The notes beneath the pieces are model-generated. The model did not search any database. It was not told the origin of the DNA and saw nothing but the letters and a program-made list of their open reading frames with translations. The position numbers and the translations under genes are program-made. Of a DNA stretch of 64,000 nucleotides, positions 53,750 through 62,302 are shown one piece after another; within the stretch, counting starts at the first letter, position 1; each line of letters starts with the position of its first letter. The stretch is from contig NZ_ASWO01000003.1 of assembly GCF_000407605.1 (NCBI RefSeq), positions 1-64,000 on the forward strand, in the 5' to 3' direction. The DNA is from Enterococcus sulfureus ATCC 49903 (GTDB lineage: Bacteria > Bacillota > Bacilli > Lactobacillales > Enterococcaceae).

Positions 53750-53964
53750 CAGACGAAGTACGACTTCCTTTTTTAAGAGAGATTGTGGCTGGTGAAAACA
53801 ATCAAAAGGATAAGGAAATGCACCTGGGAGTGGTTTTGGCTAACGTCAAGAACGGATGAAGACCGTTATTCTTTCAAGGCAGAGAAATCTGTAAAGAAAA
53901 GTGGAACCACGCCGTCGCGTCTTTTTACATGCATTGTGTATGTAAAAAGACGCGATTTTTTTAG
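53750..53964 (+). promoter_or_regulatory. T-box leader of cysE-cysS (tRNA-Cys sensing)
   Basis: A Stem I region begins near 53780. TGC at about 53819 is the likely cysteine specifier. The T-box core is GTGGAACCACGCCGTCGCG (53901-53919). The terminator is CGCGTCTTTTTACAT (53916-53930) paired with ATGTAAAAAGACGCG (53940-53954) and followed by seven T. Overlap of core and terminator stem shows the expected switch. Low cysteine charging would raise cysE and cysS together. Confidence 0.93.
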
Positions 53965-53997
53965 AAAATGAATCAGAGGAAGGATTAAATAAAACGA

Positions 53998-54525
53998 ATG
54001 AGTTGGATGAAACGTGCAGTTGCAGCCGCTAAAAAAAATGATCCTGCGGCAAGGACTACCTTAGAAGTGATACTGACTTATCCAGGTGTACATGCTTTAT
54101 TTTGGCATCGAGTATCGCATTTTTTATATAAACATCATTTTTTCTTACTAGCTAGAATACATTCTCAAATTTGGCGTAATTTTACTGGTATTGAGATTCA
54201 TCCCGGGGCTACGATTGCTCCAGGAGTCTTTATTGATCATGGTATGGGAATCGTTATTGGAGAAACTGCAGAAATTGAAGAAGATGTCGTTTTATTTCAT
54301 GGTGTAACGCTAGGTGGAACGGGAAAAGATCGCGGAAAGCGTCATCCTACTGTTAAAAGAGGAGCAGTTATTTCATGTAATACACAAGTATTAGGACCTG
54401 TGACGATCGGAGAATATGCTAAGATCGGTGCTGGAGCAGTCGTGATACAAGATATACCAGCTGAAGCGACTGCAGTAGGTGTTCCAGCAAAAATCGTTCG
54501 TTTGAAAGGAGCAAAAGTTAGATGA
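53998..54525 (+). CDS. cysE: Serine O-acetyltransferase
   Basis: A 175-residue enzyme that acetylates L-serine with acetyl-CoA, the first step of cysteine synthesis. The left-handed beta-helix is visible as hexapeptide repeats (IHPGATIAPGVFIDHG, VVIGETAEIEED, VTLGGTGKDRGKRHPT, IGAGAVVIQDIPA). The catalytic His is in FIDHGMGIV. It is shorter than the 270-residue E. coli enzyme, as in other Firmicutes, because the N-terminal helical part is reduced. Its stop overlaps the cysS start by 4 nt. Confidence 0.96.
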   Translation: MSWMKRAVAAAKKNDPAARTTLEVILTYPGVHALFWHRVSHFLYKHHFFLLARIHSQIWRNFTGIEIHPGATIAPGVFIDHGMGIVIGETAEIEEDVVLFHGVTLGGTGKDRGKRHPTVKRGAVISCNTQVLGPVTIGEYAKIGAGAVVIQDIPAEATAVGVPAKIVRLKGAKVR

Positions 54526-55928
54526 TTAAAATTTATAATACAATGACTAGGCAAAAAGAATTATTTAAGCCCTTAGAAGAAAATAAAGTAAAGATGTATG
54601 TTTGCGGGCCAACAGTTTACAATTACATTCATGTCGGAAACGGCCGTAGTACGGTAGCTTTTGATACGATTCGACGCTATTTTACTTACCGAGGATATGA
54701 CGTTCACTATGTTTCGAATTTTACTGACGTAGATGATAAAATTATTCGCGTTGCAAATGAATTAGGTGAGACCGCACCTGAAGTAGCGCAACGCTTTATC
54801 GATGCATTTAATGAAGACACACACGCATTGAATGTACAACCTGCGGATAAAAATCCTCGAGTGATGGATTATATTGAAGATATTGTTGCCTTTATCGAGG
54901 TGTTGCTTGATAAAGGATATGCTTATGAAATCAACGGTGACGTATATTATCGAACGCGCAGATTTGATCGCTATGGTAAATTAAGCGGACAATCTATTGA
55001 TGAGCTTGAGATCGGTGCAAGTCAAAGAACGGGTGAGGAACAGCAAATCAAGGAAGATCCTTTAGATTTTGCTTTATGGAAACATGCGAAATCAAATGAA
55101 ATCTCTTGGGAAACTCCTTGGGGATCTGGACGTCCAGGATGGCATATCGAATGTTCCGTGATGGCAACAAAAGAATTAGGCGAAACAATCGATATCCATG
55201 GCGGAGGGCAAGATCTAGCTTTTCCACATCATGAAAATGAGATTGCGCAAAGTGAAGCAAAAACCGGGCATGTATTTGCAAATTATTGGATGCATAACGG
55301 ATTTGTGACAATGGGAAATGAAGACGAAAAAATGAGTAAATCTTTAGGAAATTTTGTGACTGTTCATGAATTGATACAAGAGATTGATCCTCAAGTTTTA
55401 CGCTTCTTTTTAGCAAGTACACAGTATCGACGTCCTTTACGTTATTCTATAAAAGGGATTGAAGAAGCGGGAACGAATCTTCAACGGTTGAAGACGACTA
55501 TCGAGAGTGCTAATTTTCGTTTAGAACACGCGCATGACCACTTAGAAGCGGATATGATTTTAAAACAAGAACTTGATATGTTGCGTGAGCAATTTATTAC
55601 AGAAATGGATGATGATTTCAATACAGCAAATGGATTAACAGTTATTTATGAATTAAGTAAATGGCTGAATCGTTATATTGAACAGACTGAAGTTTCAAGA
55701 AATATTTTAGAACAAGCAGTCTCCTTACTAACACAATGGTTAAGTATTTTTGGTGTTGAATTTACAACGGAACTGGTTGATGAAACAGTAGAACAATTGA
55801 TTCAAGAGCGAAACGAAGCACGTACAAATCGCAATTTTGCACGTAGTGATGAAATACGCGATTTGTTGAAAGCACAAGGAATTATTTTAGAAGATACGGC
55901 ACAAGGAACACGTTGGAGAAGAGAATAA
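54522..55928 (+). CDS. cysS: Cysteinyl-tRNA synthetase
   Basis: A 468-residue class I monomeric synthetase. The zinc-binding Cys near residue 28 and the HIGH motif lie in MYVCGPTVYNYIHVGNGRS. Other zinc ligands are in WHIECSVMA and HHENEIAQSEA. The KMSKS motif is EKMSKSLGNF. The C-terminal anticodon-binding DALR-like domain runs from about 350. It overlaps cysE by 4 nt and is controlled by the same T-box, joining cysteine supply to its use. Confidence 0.98.
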   Translation: MIKIYNTMTRQKELFKPLEENKVKMYVCGPTVYNYIHVGNGRSTVAFDTIRRYFTYRGYDVHYVSNFTDVDDKIIRVANELGETAPEVAQRFIDAFNEDTHALNVQPADKNPRVMDYIEDIVAFIEVLLDKGYAYEINGDVYYRTRRFDRYGKLSGQSIDELEIGASQRTGEEQQIKEDPLDFALWKHAKSNEISWETPWGSGRPGWHIECSVMATKELGETIDIHGGGQDLAFPHHENEIAQSEAKTGHVFANYWMHNGFVTMGNEDEKMSKSLGNFVTVHELIQEIDPQVLRFFLASTQYRRPLRYSIKGIEEAGTNLQRLKTTIESANFRLEHAHDHLEADMILKQELDMLREQFITEMDDDFNTANGLTVIYELSKWLNRYIEQTEVSRNILEQAVSLLTQWLSIFGVEFTTELVDETVEQLIQERNEARTNRNFARSDEIRDLLKAQGIILEDTAQGTRWRRE

Positions 55929-56330
55929 ATGAGAGATTATAAACAGTTAAATGGTTTGGCTTTGGCATATGTTGGCGATGCAATCTATGAAATTTATGTT
56001 CGGGATCACTTAGTATCGATTGGTTTGACACGACCAAACCAATTGCACAAAGCAGCGACACATTACGTTTCAGCTAAAGCACAAGCAGCGTTGATACATC
56101 AAATGTTAGAAGAAGAAGTATTGACTCAAGAAGAACAAGATTTTTACCGTCGAGGACGTAATAGTAAAAGTTATACAAGCGCTAAAAATGCCGATATCAC
56201 AACGTATCGTATTTCAACTGGCTTTGAGGCCTTGATGGGGTATTTACATTTGACAAAGCAACACGCGCGATTAGAAGAATTGATTCAATGGTGTATTGAG
56301 AAAGTAGGCGATTTAGATGGTAAGAAATAA
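55929..56330 (+). CDS. mrnC: Mini-ribonuclease III
   Basis: A 133-residue RNase III-like endonuclease without a double-stranded-RNA-binding domain, which trims 23S rRNA ends in B. subtilis. The active-site acidic residues lie in [16 protein letters not shown], and [23 protein letters not shown] is typical of the family. The start codon follows the cysS stop directly, and the end overlaps rlmB by 14 nt. Confidence 0.96.
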   Translation: MRDYKQLNGLALAYVGDAIYEIYVRDHLVSIGLTRPNQLHKAATHYVSAKAQAALIHQMLEEEVLTQEEQDFYRRGRNSKSYTSAKNADITTYRISTGFEALMGYLHLTKQHARLEELIQWCIEKVGDLDGKK

Positions 56331-57162
56331 TCCACGACAACAAAAGCGAGAGAACTTTGATAAAAAGAGAAGTTCTAAAGCAAAACGAGTCGAAAAAACA
56401 TCACGTGAAGTCGAACGCACAGAAGAAGAGCTAGCAGAAAACTTTGTTTTTGGGCATCATGCTGTAGTCGAAGCATTAAAGCAAGGCCGAGGAAATAAAC
56501 TATTTTTACTAGAAGATGCACATGGCGATAAAATCGATGAATTAAAAGAATTAAGCCGTGAACAAGCCGTTCCAGTCAAATGGGTTCCAAAACAAAAGCT
56601 TGATACAATGAGCCAAAATGGCGTTCATCAAGGGATGATTTTAGCCATTACACCTTACGAGTATTTAAGTTTAGATGAACTGATCGAACGTTCACCGGAG
56701 CAACCATTTTATCTAATTTTAGATAGTTTGGAAGATCCACATAATTTTGGTTCGATTTTGAGAACTGCAGATGCAAGTGGCGTCGATGGCATTATTATTC
56801 CAAAACATCGTGCTGTAGGAATTACTCCTGTTGTAGTCAAAACATCGACTGGAGCCGTAGAGCATGTTCCAACTGCACGTGTCACCAACTTATCACAAGC
56901 TGTTCAACAATTAAAAGAACAAGGATTCTGGATTTTTGGTACGGATATGAAAGGTACAGATTATCGTTCTTGGAATGCAAAAGGGTCTATCGCGCTGATT
57001 GTTGGCAACGAGGGTCGTGGAATGAGTGAAGGTTTGAAAAAACAAACGGATGAATTATTAACCATTCCAATGACAGGTCATGTTCAAAGTTTAAATGCGG
57101 GGGTTGCAGCAGGTTTATTGATGTATGAAGCATACTATCAACGACGAGTGGATCATACATGA
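56317..57162 (+). CDS. rlmB: 23S rRNA (guanosine-2'-O) methyltransferase RlmB, SpoU family
   Basis: A 281-residue SPOUT methyltransferase. A basic, disordered N-terminus (about 1-35: [20 protein letters not shown]) precedes the substrate-binding domain ([12 protein letters not shown]). The trefoil-knot domain carries motif 1 [20 protein letters not shown], motif 2 [12 protein letters not shown] and motif 3 [17 protein letters not shown]. It is expected to methylate ribose in the peptidyl-transferase region of 23S rRNA; the exact site (G2251 in E. coli) is inferred. It overlaps both neighbours. Confidence 0.94.
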   Translation: MVRNNPRQQKRENFDKKRSSKAKRVEKTSREVERTEEELAENFVFGHHAVVEALKQGRGNKLFLLEDAHGDKIDELKELSREQAVPVKWVPKQKLDTMSQNGVHQGMILAITPYEYLSLDELIERSPEQPFYLILDSLEDPHNFGSILRTADASGVDGIIIPKHRAVGITPVVVKTSTGAVEHVPTARVTNLSQAVQQLKEQGFWIFGTDMKGTDYRSWNAKGSIALIVGNEGRGMSEGLKKQTDELLTIPMTGHVQSLNAGVAAGLLMYEAYYQRRVDHT

Positions 57163-57686
57163 AAAATGAATTGTTGATTGTAGATGGTTATAATATGATC
57201 GGGGCATGGCCTGAACTTGCCACATTAAAAAATCAAGATCGACTAGAAGAGGCTCGAGAAGATTTACTACAGCGTTTATCAAATATGGCAAAATATGAAG
57301 GACTAGAAGTAATTGTCGTATTTGATGCTCAACTCGTTCCGGGCGTAACACAAAGCTATCAAAAATATCAGTTGGAAGTGATTTTTACAGAAGAAGGCGA
57401 GACAGCTGATTCTTATATCGAACGTATCGCGGGTGAAAAAAATAATGTTATCACCCAAGTTCGAGTGGCTACAAGCGATTTAGCAGAACAATGGGTCGTT
57501 TTTTCACAGGGAGCTTTGAGGGTTTCAGCACGCGAACTGTATCAGCAAATCCAAAAAACTGAAAAAACAATTACACAACATCAAAAAGAAATCGACTATA
57601 GTGCATATCGTCGAAATTCACCTTGGGATAAGACCCAATTAGAAGTGCTCAACCAAAAATTAAAAGAATTAAGTAAAAAAAAATAA
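57159..57686 (+). CDS. yacP: NYN-domain ribonuclease YacP (Rae1-like)
   Basis: A 175-residue PIN-like NYN nuclease. Acidic residues are in LLIVDGYNMIGAWPEL, VVFDAQLVPG and EEGETADSYIERIAG. B. subtilis Rae1 (YacP) enters the ribosomal A site and cuts certain mRNAs during translation; the same is inferred here. It overlaps rlmB by 4 nt and ends the gltX-to-yacP run. In many Firmicutes the next gene is sigH, but here a 5.6-kb cassette on the opposite strand intervenes. Confidence 0.94.
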   Translation: MKNELLIVDGYNMIGAWPELATLKNQDRLEEAREDLLQRLSNMAKYEGLEVIVVFDAQLVPGVTQSYQKYQLEVIFTEEGETADSYIERIAGEKNNVITQVRVATSDLAEQWVVFSQGALRVSARELYQQIQKTEKTITQHQKEIDYSAYRRNSPWDKTQLEVLNQKLKELSKKK

Positions 57687-57724
57687 ACGAGTTGGACTTG
57701 TTAGGTCAAGTCCAACTCGTTTAT
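57681..57724. terminator. Bidirectional terminator between yacP and the carbohydrate operon
   Basis: AAACGAGTTGGACTTG-TTAGGT-CAAGTCCAACTCGTTT is a perfect 16-bp stem flanked by A and T. It ends both convergent transcripts. Confidence 0.93.
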
Positions 57725-58257
57725 TCGATGTTCACATGTTCATGGAGTGCTTGTTCGTTAGAAGTCTGATCCTTTTGGGCGATCATTAAGGCTAAAACAT
57801 CTAGTGTGATATGAACGGTTTGATCAAATAATGTCGATAATAATTGAATTGAAGCGATACCTGAGCCAGTTTTTGTCGCGCCTGGAACGATTAGAACAGT
57901 ATCTGCTAATATAGCTAAAGGAGAAGTAGGATCACTTGTGATAGCTAAAATTGTCAATCCCATTTTTTTAGCTGTTTCAGTTTCTTTTAAAATACCTGAG
58001 GTCGTTCCAGATCCTGAAATAGCGATCCAAAGATCTCCTTGTTGAATAGAAGGTGTAATTGTTTCGCCAATCACGAAGTCAGTGTATCCGATATGCATCA
58101 GACGCATGGCAAAACTTTTGGCTTGAAATCCACTTCTACCTGCACCGGTAATAAAAATTCTCGTTTGTTTATCAAATAAAGCGAGTGCTTGTTCTAATTG
58201 CGTTTCATCTACTTGTTGCATGACAGTATTGATTTCGTCCATTACTTTTTGAATCAT
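57721..58257 (-). CDS. hxlB: 6-phospho-3-hexuloisomerase-like SIS protein
   Basis: A 178-residue protein with one SIS domain. FITGAGRSGFQAKSFAMRLMH and FVIGETITP closely follow the phosphohexuloisomerase pattern; AISGSGTTSGILKETETAKK binds the sugar phosphate. This enzyme interconverts 3-hexulose 6-phosphate and fructose 6-phosphate in the ribulose monophosphate pathway. It is the last gene of the operon and overlaps hxlA by 4 nt. The pair may serve a sugar catabolic route here rather than formaldehyde fixation, because a kinase, isomerase and transporter are co-transcribed. Confidence 0.88.
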   Translation of the reverse strand: MIQKVMDEINTVMQQVDETQLEQALALFDKQTRIFITGAGRSGFQAKSFAMRLMHIGYTDFVIGETITPSIQQGDLWIAISGSGTTSGILKETETAKKMGLTILAITSDPTSPLAILADTVLIVPGATKTGSGIASIQLLSTLFDQTVHITLDVLALMIAQKDQTSNEQALHEHVNIE

Positions 58258-58880
58258 GATAAAAGTGCCTCCTTAAATTGTTTGATTGCTTTTATAGGAT
58301 CTTCTGCTTTTGTAATCGCTGAACCGACAATAATTTGCTCAATGATCCCTTGTTTAGCTAAATCTTGAGCTGTGAGTAAATCGATTCCACCAGCAATCGC
58401 TAAGCGTGAAATAGTAGGAAATTTTTGATGAAACTTAGTTACTGTAGCAACAGCATCAAATTCATCTTCTCGATCGATAGAATGATGTAGTGCATAGAGT
58501 GCATTATCAAATCCGCTGATTTGGGCGATTTTTTCATCTTGAACTTCTAGTAGATCGATCACCATAGTTTTCTGTAGTGCTTCACTGACTTGATAGCAAG
58601 TTTTTAATGTATCAAGAGAAGCTGCGCCCATTACGGTAATATAATCTGCACCGTGTTTAAACCCTTGCGTAAATTCATAATGACCTTCATCGATTGTTTT
58701 GCTATCGACAAGGAGTTGGGCATGTTTGGTTGCTTGTTTGATTGTGGTAATCGCCAAATTACCATAATCTTTTACTAATGACGTGCCAATTTCAATCACA
58801 TCAGCGTACGAATCAAGTATCTGGGCCAATTCTTTAGCAACATCTAAAGGAACTCGATCGATTGCGACTTGTAATTTCAT
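58254..58880 (-). CDS. hxlA: 3-hexulose-6-phosphate synthase-like enzyme (OMP decarboxylase superfamily)
   Basis: A 208-residue TIM barrel. MKLQVAIDRVPLDVA and IEIGTSLVKDYG open the protein. The superfamily motif usually written DxKxxDxG is VDSKTIDEGHYE, and IAGGIDLLTAQDLA and IIVGSAITKAEDP form the phosphate site. Strand 6 reads YALHHSIDRED, partly like 3-keto-L-gulonate-6-phosphate decarboxylase (YHRSRD) and partly like hexulose phosphate synthase (VHTGYD). It may be a synthase/lyase or a decarboxylase. The adjacent isomerase favours the former. It overlaps both neighbouring genes by 4 nt. Confidence 0.8.
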   Translation of the reverse strand: MKLQVAIDRVPLDVAKELAQILDSYADVIEIGTSLVKDYGNLAITTIKQATKHAQLLVDSKTIDEGHYEFTQGFKHGADYITVMGAASLDTLKTCYQVSEALQKTMVIDLLEVQDEKIAQISGFDNALYALHHSIDREDEFDAVATVTKFHQKFPTISRLAIAGGIDLLTAQDLAKQGIIEQIIVGSAITKAEDPIKAIKQFKEALLS

Positions 58881-59839
58881 AATACGACCTCTTGTGCTTT
58901 TAAAAAAGTATCCAATTCTTCTTTTGTAGGATAGCCATCACTATCACCTGCAGACTGTACAGCAAGTGCACCTACTGCATTGGCACGTATCACTGCTTCT
59001 TTTAAAGATAGATTTTCCATTAATCCAGTTAGAAGACCAACGGCAAAGCCATCTCCAGCGCCTACTGTATCTACAACTTTTGTTACATGAAAACCAGGGA
59101 CTGTATAAGCTTCACCTTGTTTCGTTTTGATAAATGCGCCTTCTTCACCGAGTTTTACAATCACGATTTGTGTCGCTGTTCCATTTTGTAAATAAAAATC
59201 AGCAATTTCATTTGGATCACGGCTACCGACTAAAATCTCACCTTCATTGATTCCTGGTAAAACAATTGTTGCAAAAGAAGCGAAATGATTTAATGTATCA
59301 CGCATTTTTTCTGTGCTTTCCCAAAGTTGTGGACGCAAGTTTGGATCAAACGTAGTTGGAATATGATGATGTGCCAATAGCTCGATCAACTGAGTGAATG
59401 CTTGGCACGCTTGTTGTGAAATTGCTGGAAAAATCCCAGATAAATGTGCAAATTTTAAAGTTGAAAAATCAATATTTCGTAGGATATTTGGATCAAAGTG
59501 TGCTGCAGCCGAACCTTTTCTGAAATAGAAAATACTCGGATCGCCGGTACTCACTCGATCTTTTAGTTGAAAAGCGGTCCAATAATCTGGAGTCTGCCCA
59601 ACGAGAGCGGTTTCAATTTTATTTTTCTTTAACGCGTCGATAATAAAATCACCAAAAGGGTCTTTCCCAACTTGCGAAATATACGTACTTGAGTGCCCTA
59701 ATCGTGAGACTCCGACTGCAACATTGACTTCAGCACCTGCTAAAAATTTTTGAAATTGAGTGGCATCTTTCAAGGATAAATCTACTTCTTTTGAGCCAAA
59801 TAAGGCAATCGGTTCACCAATCGTTAAAAATTCTGTCAT
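58877..59839 (-). CDS. PfkB-family carbohydrate kinase (KdgK-like)
   Basis: A 320-residue ribokinase-fold kinase. The N-terminal ITIGEP-type opening (FLTIGEPIALFG), GGxN-like AGAEVNVAVGVSRLG, and the catalytic signature DTVGAGDGFAVGLLTGL (Asp base near 255) are present. FDPNLRPQLWES and LPGINEGEILVG resemble 2-keto-3-deoxygluconate kinases, so the substrate may be a ketose or keto acid. In this operon it could phosphorylate the product of the TIM-barrel isomerase. Its substrate cannot be read from sequence. It lies 20 nt after the transporter gene and overlaps hxlA. Confidence 0.87.
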   Translation of the reverse strand: MTEFLTIGEPIALFGSKEVDLSLKDATQFQKFLAGAEVNVAVGVSRLGHSSTYISQVGKDPFGDFIIDALKKNKIETALVGQTPDYWTAFQLKDRVSTGDPSIFYFRKGSAAAHFDPNILRNIDFSTLKFAHLSGIFPAISQQACQAFTQLIELLAHHHIPTTFDPNLRPQLWESTEKMRDTLNHFASFATIVLPGINEGEILVGSRDPNEIADFYLQNGTATQIVIVKLGEEGAFIKTKQGEAYTVPGFHVTKVVDTVGAGDGFAVGLLTGLMENLSLKEAVIRANAVGALAVQSAGDSDGYPTKEELDTFLKAQEVVL

Positions 59840-59859
59840 TTGAAATTCCCCTTTTCTAC

Positions 59860-61131
59860 TTATAATAAGATGTAGGCTACAAATAAATTAATTACGGTTG
59901 CTCCCCAAGCCCAAGGAAGTCCAGTAAGTAAAAATGTTTTTGTATCTAGTTTGGCATATTGAACGGACCATAGATTCCAAGATTGAGTGATACATGCAGA
60001 CACACCCATCATGGATGGAACAACTAGTAGTCCATATAAGAAGTATTGATTAAACAAACCAGTACTCACTAAAATTGCCGCGGTAGCAGCTCCAGCTCCA
60101 TACAACATTAGTGGTCCTCTAAAGTAGGATAGTGGGGCAATGATAGCTACGATAACGATCAATAATAATTTGTTGTTTGGAATGATTTGTTGGAACAATT
60201 CGGTAAAACTAGAAGTTGCATGAATAGCTGCTGACTGAAACATAGTCAAAACAAATAGCATAATCAATAATCCAGCAATATCACTAATTGCTAATTTGGC
60301 TGTATCGTTCATCATCGTAACAAAACGAGTATAGCTTTTCATATTTCCAGTAGCTAAAAATGCAAGGAGTGTGGAAAATAATAAAGCTGGAATCGCATCC
60401 CATTTCGCAAAAATACTTAATGCTACAGGTAATATTGGTAAAATATAGGTCCAAATTGGAACATCTAATGTTGTATCCTTAAAATCACTTTCAACGATGA
60501 TCGGTTTTCCATTACGAATTTTTTTTGCATTAAATAGAATAAATGCAATTAAAACGGCTAATTGAACAAACATTGCGACAAACCCAAATCGTTGATAGTG
60601 CGGGCCCCACGCAACTTCTGGGAAGAAAACTTGAAATTGGACAAACAATACATTATTTACATACATTGCTGCACCGATTGCAATTGTAAATACTGAAACA
60701 GCGATTGGTTTTGGAACACCGATGGAGAACATGATCGGAAATAAAATAACCCCAACTGCAATGGCAGATCCTACACCATAAGAGCTTGTAAAGATTAACA
60801 CGACAACAATAGCAATTAAAATAGTAGCTAAAACTGGACGTTTTTTCCCCACTTTTTCGGTTCGTCTACTGATACTTCCTGCAATACCTGTATCAACAAG
60901 CACTCGTCCGAACCAAGAACCAAAAATAATATAAGCAGCAGTTTTGCCATAGTTGAGAACAGGATCTGTAAAAATTTCTTTAATGGCTGTTTGAAAAGGA
61001 ACCATCCCAATGATCGCCCACAGTACAGCCATTGCGAAAAAGCCAACGGTCAAATTTCCGCCCTTCATTGCATAAATAACGAAGATGACGAATGTAATTG
61101 CAAGTAAAATACCAGTAATCGCACCACCCAT
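59860..61131 (-). CDS. IT-superfamily (GntP/CitMHS-like) transporter
   Basis: A 423-residue integral membrane protein with about 11-12 hydrophobic helices and no signal peptide. Gly- and Ser-rich half-helix segments (FTSSYGVGSAIAVGVIL, MGVSACITQSWNLW) and overall length suit the ion-transporter superfamily of gluconate, citrate and similar permeases. Such proteins are usually proton- or sodium-coupled and carry organic acids or sugar acids; the substrate is unknown. It carries an unusual YFRGPLMLYGAGAATAA segment late in the protein. TAAGGAGGCACGAACTC precedes the start. Confidence 0.75.
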   Translation of the reverse strand: MGGAITGILLAITFVIFVIYAMKGGNLTVGFFAMAVLWAIIGMVPFQTAIKEIFTDPVLNYGKTAAYIIFGSWFGRVLVDTGIAGSISRRTEKVGKKRPVLATILIAIVVVLIFTSSYGVGSAIAVGVILFPIMFSIGVPKPIAVSVFTIAIGAAMYVNNVLFVQFQVFFPEVAWGPHYQRFGFVAMFVQLAVLIAFILFNAKKIRNGKPIIVESDFKDTTLDVPIWTYILPILPVALSIFAKWDAIPALLFSTLLAFLATGNMKSYTRFVTMMNDTAKLAISDIAGLLIMLFVLTMFQSAAIHATSSFTELFQQIIPNNKLLLIVIVAIIAPLSYFRGPLMLYGAGAATAAILVSTGLFNQYFLYGLLVVPSMMGVSACITQSWNLWSVQYAKLDTKTFLLTGLPWAWGATVINLFVAYILL

Positions 61132-61145
61132 GAGTTCGTGCCTCC

Positions 61146-61388
61146 TTAATAGTTGTTTAATTCACTTAAAATTCGTTGATAATTGGATTTATGTCGGGTA
61201 TCTTCTTCACTAAAAAATTCATTTTCAATTTTATTAAAGTTCTGGATAAGATAGTACGCTGAGAGATAAGCAGCTAATGCTTCTTTAGCCGCTACTTCCA
61301 TATCCTTTTTTTCGATTTCAGGTCGATGAATTGTCTTCATAAAATTATAAGCAAATATTTCGGGATCGATTTTAGTTTGTTTGTCCAT
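61146..61388 (-). CDS. Small unknown protein of the carbohydrate operon
   Basis: An 80-residue, mainly helical and charged protein that I do not recognise: DKQTKIDPEIFAYNFMKTIH, then EVAAKEALAAYLSAYYLIQNFNKIENEFF and a polar tail. It has no Cys, signal peptide or membrane helix. ATG at 61388 is chosen because CAGGAGGC lies just upstream; a longer reading would run into the preceding gene. It overlaps that gene by 17 nt and lies 14 nt before the transporter gene, so it may assist the transporter or an enzyme of the pathway. Confidence 0.75.
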   Translation of the reverse strand: MDKQTKIDPEIFAYNFMKTIHRPEIEKKDMEVAAKEALAAYLSAYYLIQNFNKIENEFFSEEDTRHKSNYQRILSELNNY

Positions 61389-62130
61389 AAGATAAAGCCT
61401 CCTGAATTTTTTCTTTTGCTTGTAAAATAGCGTTTGTCGAGCTAGTAGGATATTCAATGGCTACTGGAATACTTGGCAATAAATGAAGTACTGATTGCCA
61501 GTCGATAACACCCGAGTCTAAATCAATTGCTAGAGGTTGCTCATTTTGATAGGTTACATCTTTTAAGTGCAAGTAGGTAACGTACGGAGCTAATTTATCT
61601 AAAGCATCCATTTCATTTTCTCCTACGAAGCGAAAGTTCCCTAAATCTAATACATATCCAATTGGTAATGAAGTAGTATTTATTTGTTTCATAAAAGATT
61701 CAACTGCAGCAATTCTACCAGATTCTTGTGTCTGATCATTTTCGACTGTAATCTTAACCCCTTTTTTTAATAGCACTTTCAATTCGTTTTGCTGAAGTTC
61801 AGTATCAAAATCACCAATAGTCCATTTGATTTGTGTTACTCCTAAAAAAAGAGATTCATCTAAATACGTAGTTAATTTTGGGTTTAGTTTACCTTCGATA
61901 TAAAGTTGATCAGGAACACTATAAAATAACGTTAGATCAAATTTATTTACAAGCTCTCTTATTTGCTGAAGTTCTGTGTCAACATTACGGAAATACTCAC
62001 GACGAATTTCGATATGCGTAAATCCTAGGTCAATTGCTTTTTGTACCAGATCTACTTGAGAACTACCAGATTGAAAATCTGAATCGAATACGAGTAAATT
62101 TAAAAAAATAGGTCGCTGCGCTGTAGACAT
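61372..62130 (-). CDS. TIM-barrel sugar isomerase/epimerase (AP endonuclease 2 family)
   Basis: A 252-residue protein of the xylose-isomerase-like TIM-barrel family. Metal-binding acidic and His residues lie in HIEIRREYF, VENDQTQESGR, LDLGNFRF, YLHLKDVTYQ and VAIEYPTS. Relatives include UlaE, IolE and IolI, which epimerise or dehydrate sugars and sugar phosphates. It is the first gene of the operon, so it probably acts early in the pathway. ATG at 62130 (MSTAQRPIF) follows AAGGAGGAATTTTT; an earlier in-frame codon would lie inside the operator. Confidence 0.82.
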   Translation of the reverse strand: MSTAQRPIFLNLLVFDSDFQSGSSQVDLVQKAIDLGFTHIEIRREYFRNVDTELQQIRELVNKFDLTLFYSVPDQLYIEGKLNPKLTTYLDESLFLGVTQIKWTIGDFDTELQQNELKVLLKKGVKITVENDQTQESGRIAAVESFMKQINTTSLPIGYVLDLGNFRFVGENEMDALDKLAPYVTYLHLKDVTYQNEQPLAIDLDSGVIDWQSVLHLLPSIPVAIEYPTSSTNAILQAKEKIQEALSYGQTN

Positions 62131-62147
62131 GAAAAATTCCTCCTTTA

Positions 62148-62161
62148 GGAAACCGGTTTCT
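62148..62161. promoter_or_regulatory. LacI-family operator O2
   Basis: The palindrome GAAACCGGTTTC (62149-62160) lies between the -10 and the first gene of the carbohydrate operon. An almost identical copy is centred 25 bp away. Both have the central CG step typical of LacI-family sites, and a LacI-type gene lies next door. Confidence 0.85.
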
Positions 62162-62169
62162 ATAAACAA

Positions 62170-62198
62170 ATAGTAAACCGGTTTCCTGATCGTGTCAA
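62170..62198 (-). promoter_or_regulatory. Promoter of the carbohydrate operon
   Basis: The minus strand has consensus -35 TTGACA (62193-62198), 17 bp, and -10 TACTAT (62170-62175). Operator O1 fills the spacer and the cre site covers the -35, so both repressors could block polymerase. Confidence 0.88.
62173..62186. promoter_or_regulatory. LacI-family operator O1
   Basis: TAAACCGGTTTC (62174-62185) overlaps the -10 and the spacer of the promoter; on the minus strand it reads GGAAACCGGTTTAC. It repeats O2 with a single changed base. Confidence 0.85.
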
Positions 62199-62206
62199 CG
62201 CTTTCA
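62193..62206 (-). promoter_or_regulatory. cre site (CcpA catabolite repression)
   Basis: On the minus strand TGAAAGCGTTGACA matches the cre consensus TGNAANCGNTNNCA at every fixed position. Its 3' half is the -35 element, so CcpA binding should repress the operon when preferred sugars are present. Confidence 0.85.
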
Positions 62207-62240
62207 TTTTAAAAAAACAAAAATAAAAAAGAAAAAAAGA

Positions 62241-62284
62241 AATGATCTATTCTCTTATGAGAAGATAATTCCTTTTTTCTTTTT
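62241..62284 (-). terminator. Probable terminator after the lacI-type gene
   Basis: On the minus strand GGAATTATCTTCTC and GAGAATAGATCATTTC form an imperfect stem followed by seven T. It separates the regulator gene from the operon promoter. Confidence 0.65.
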
Positions 62285-62302
62285 TATTAAATAACTTATT
62301 TT

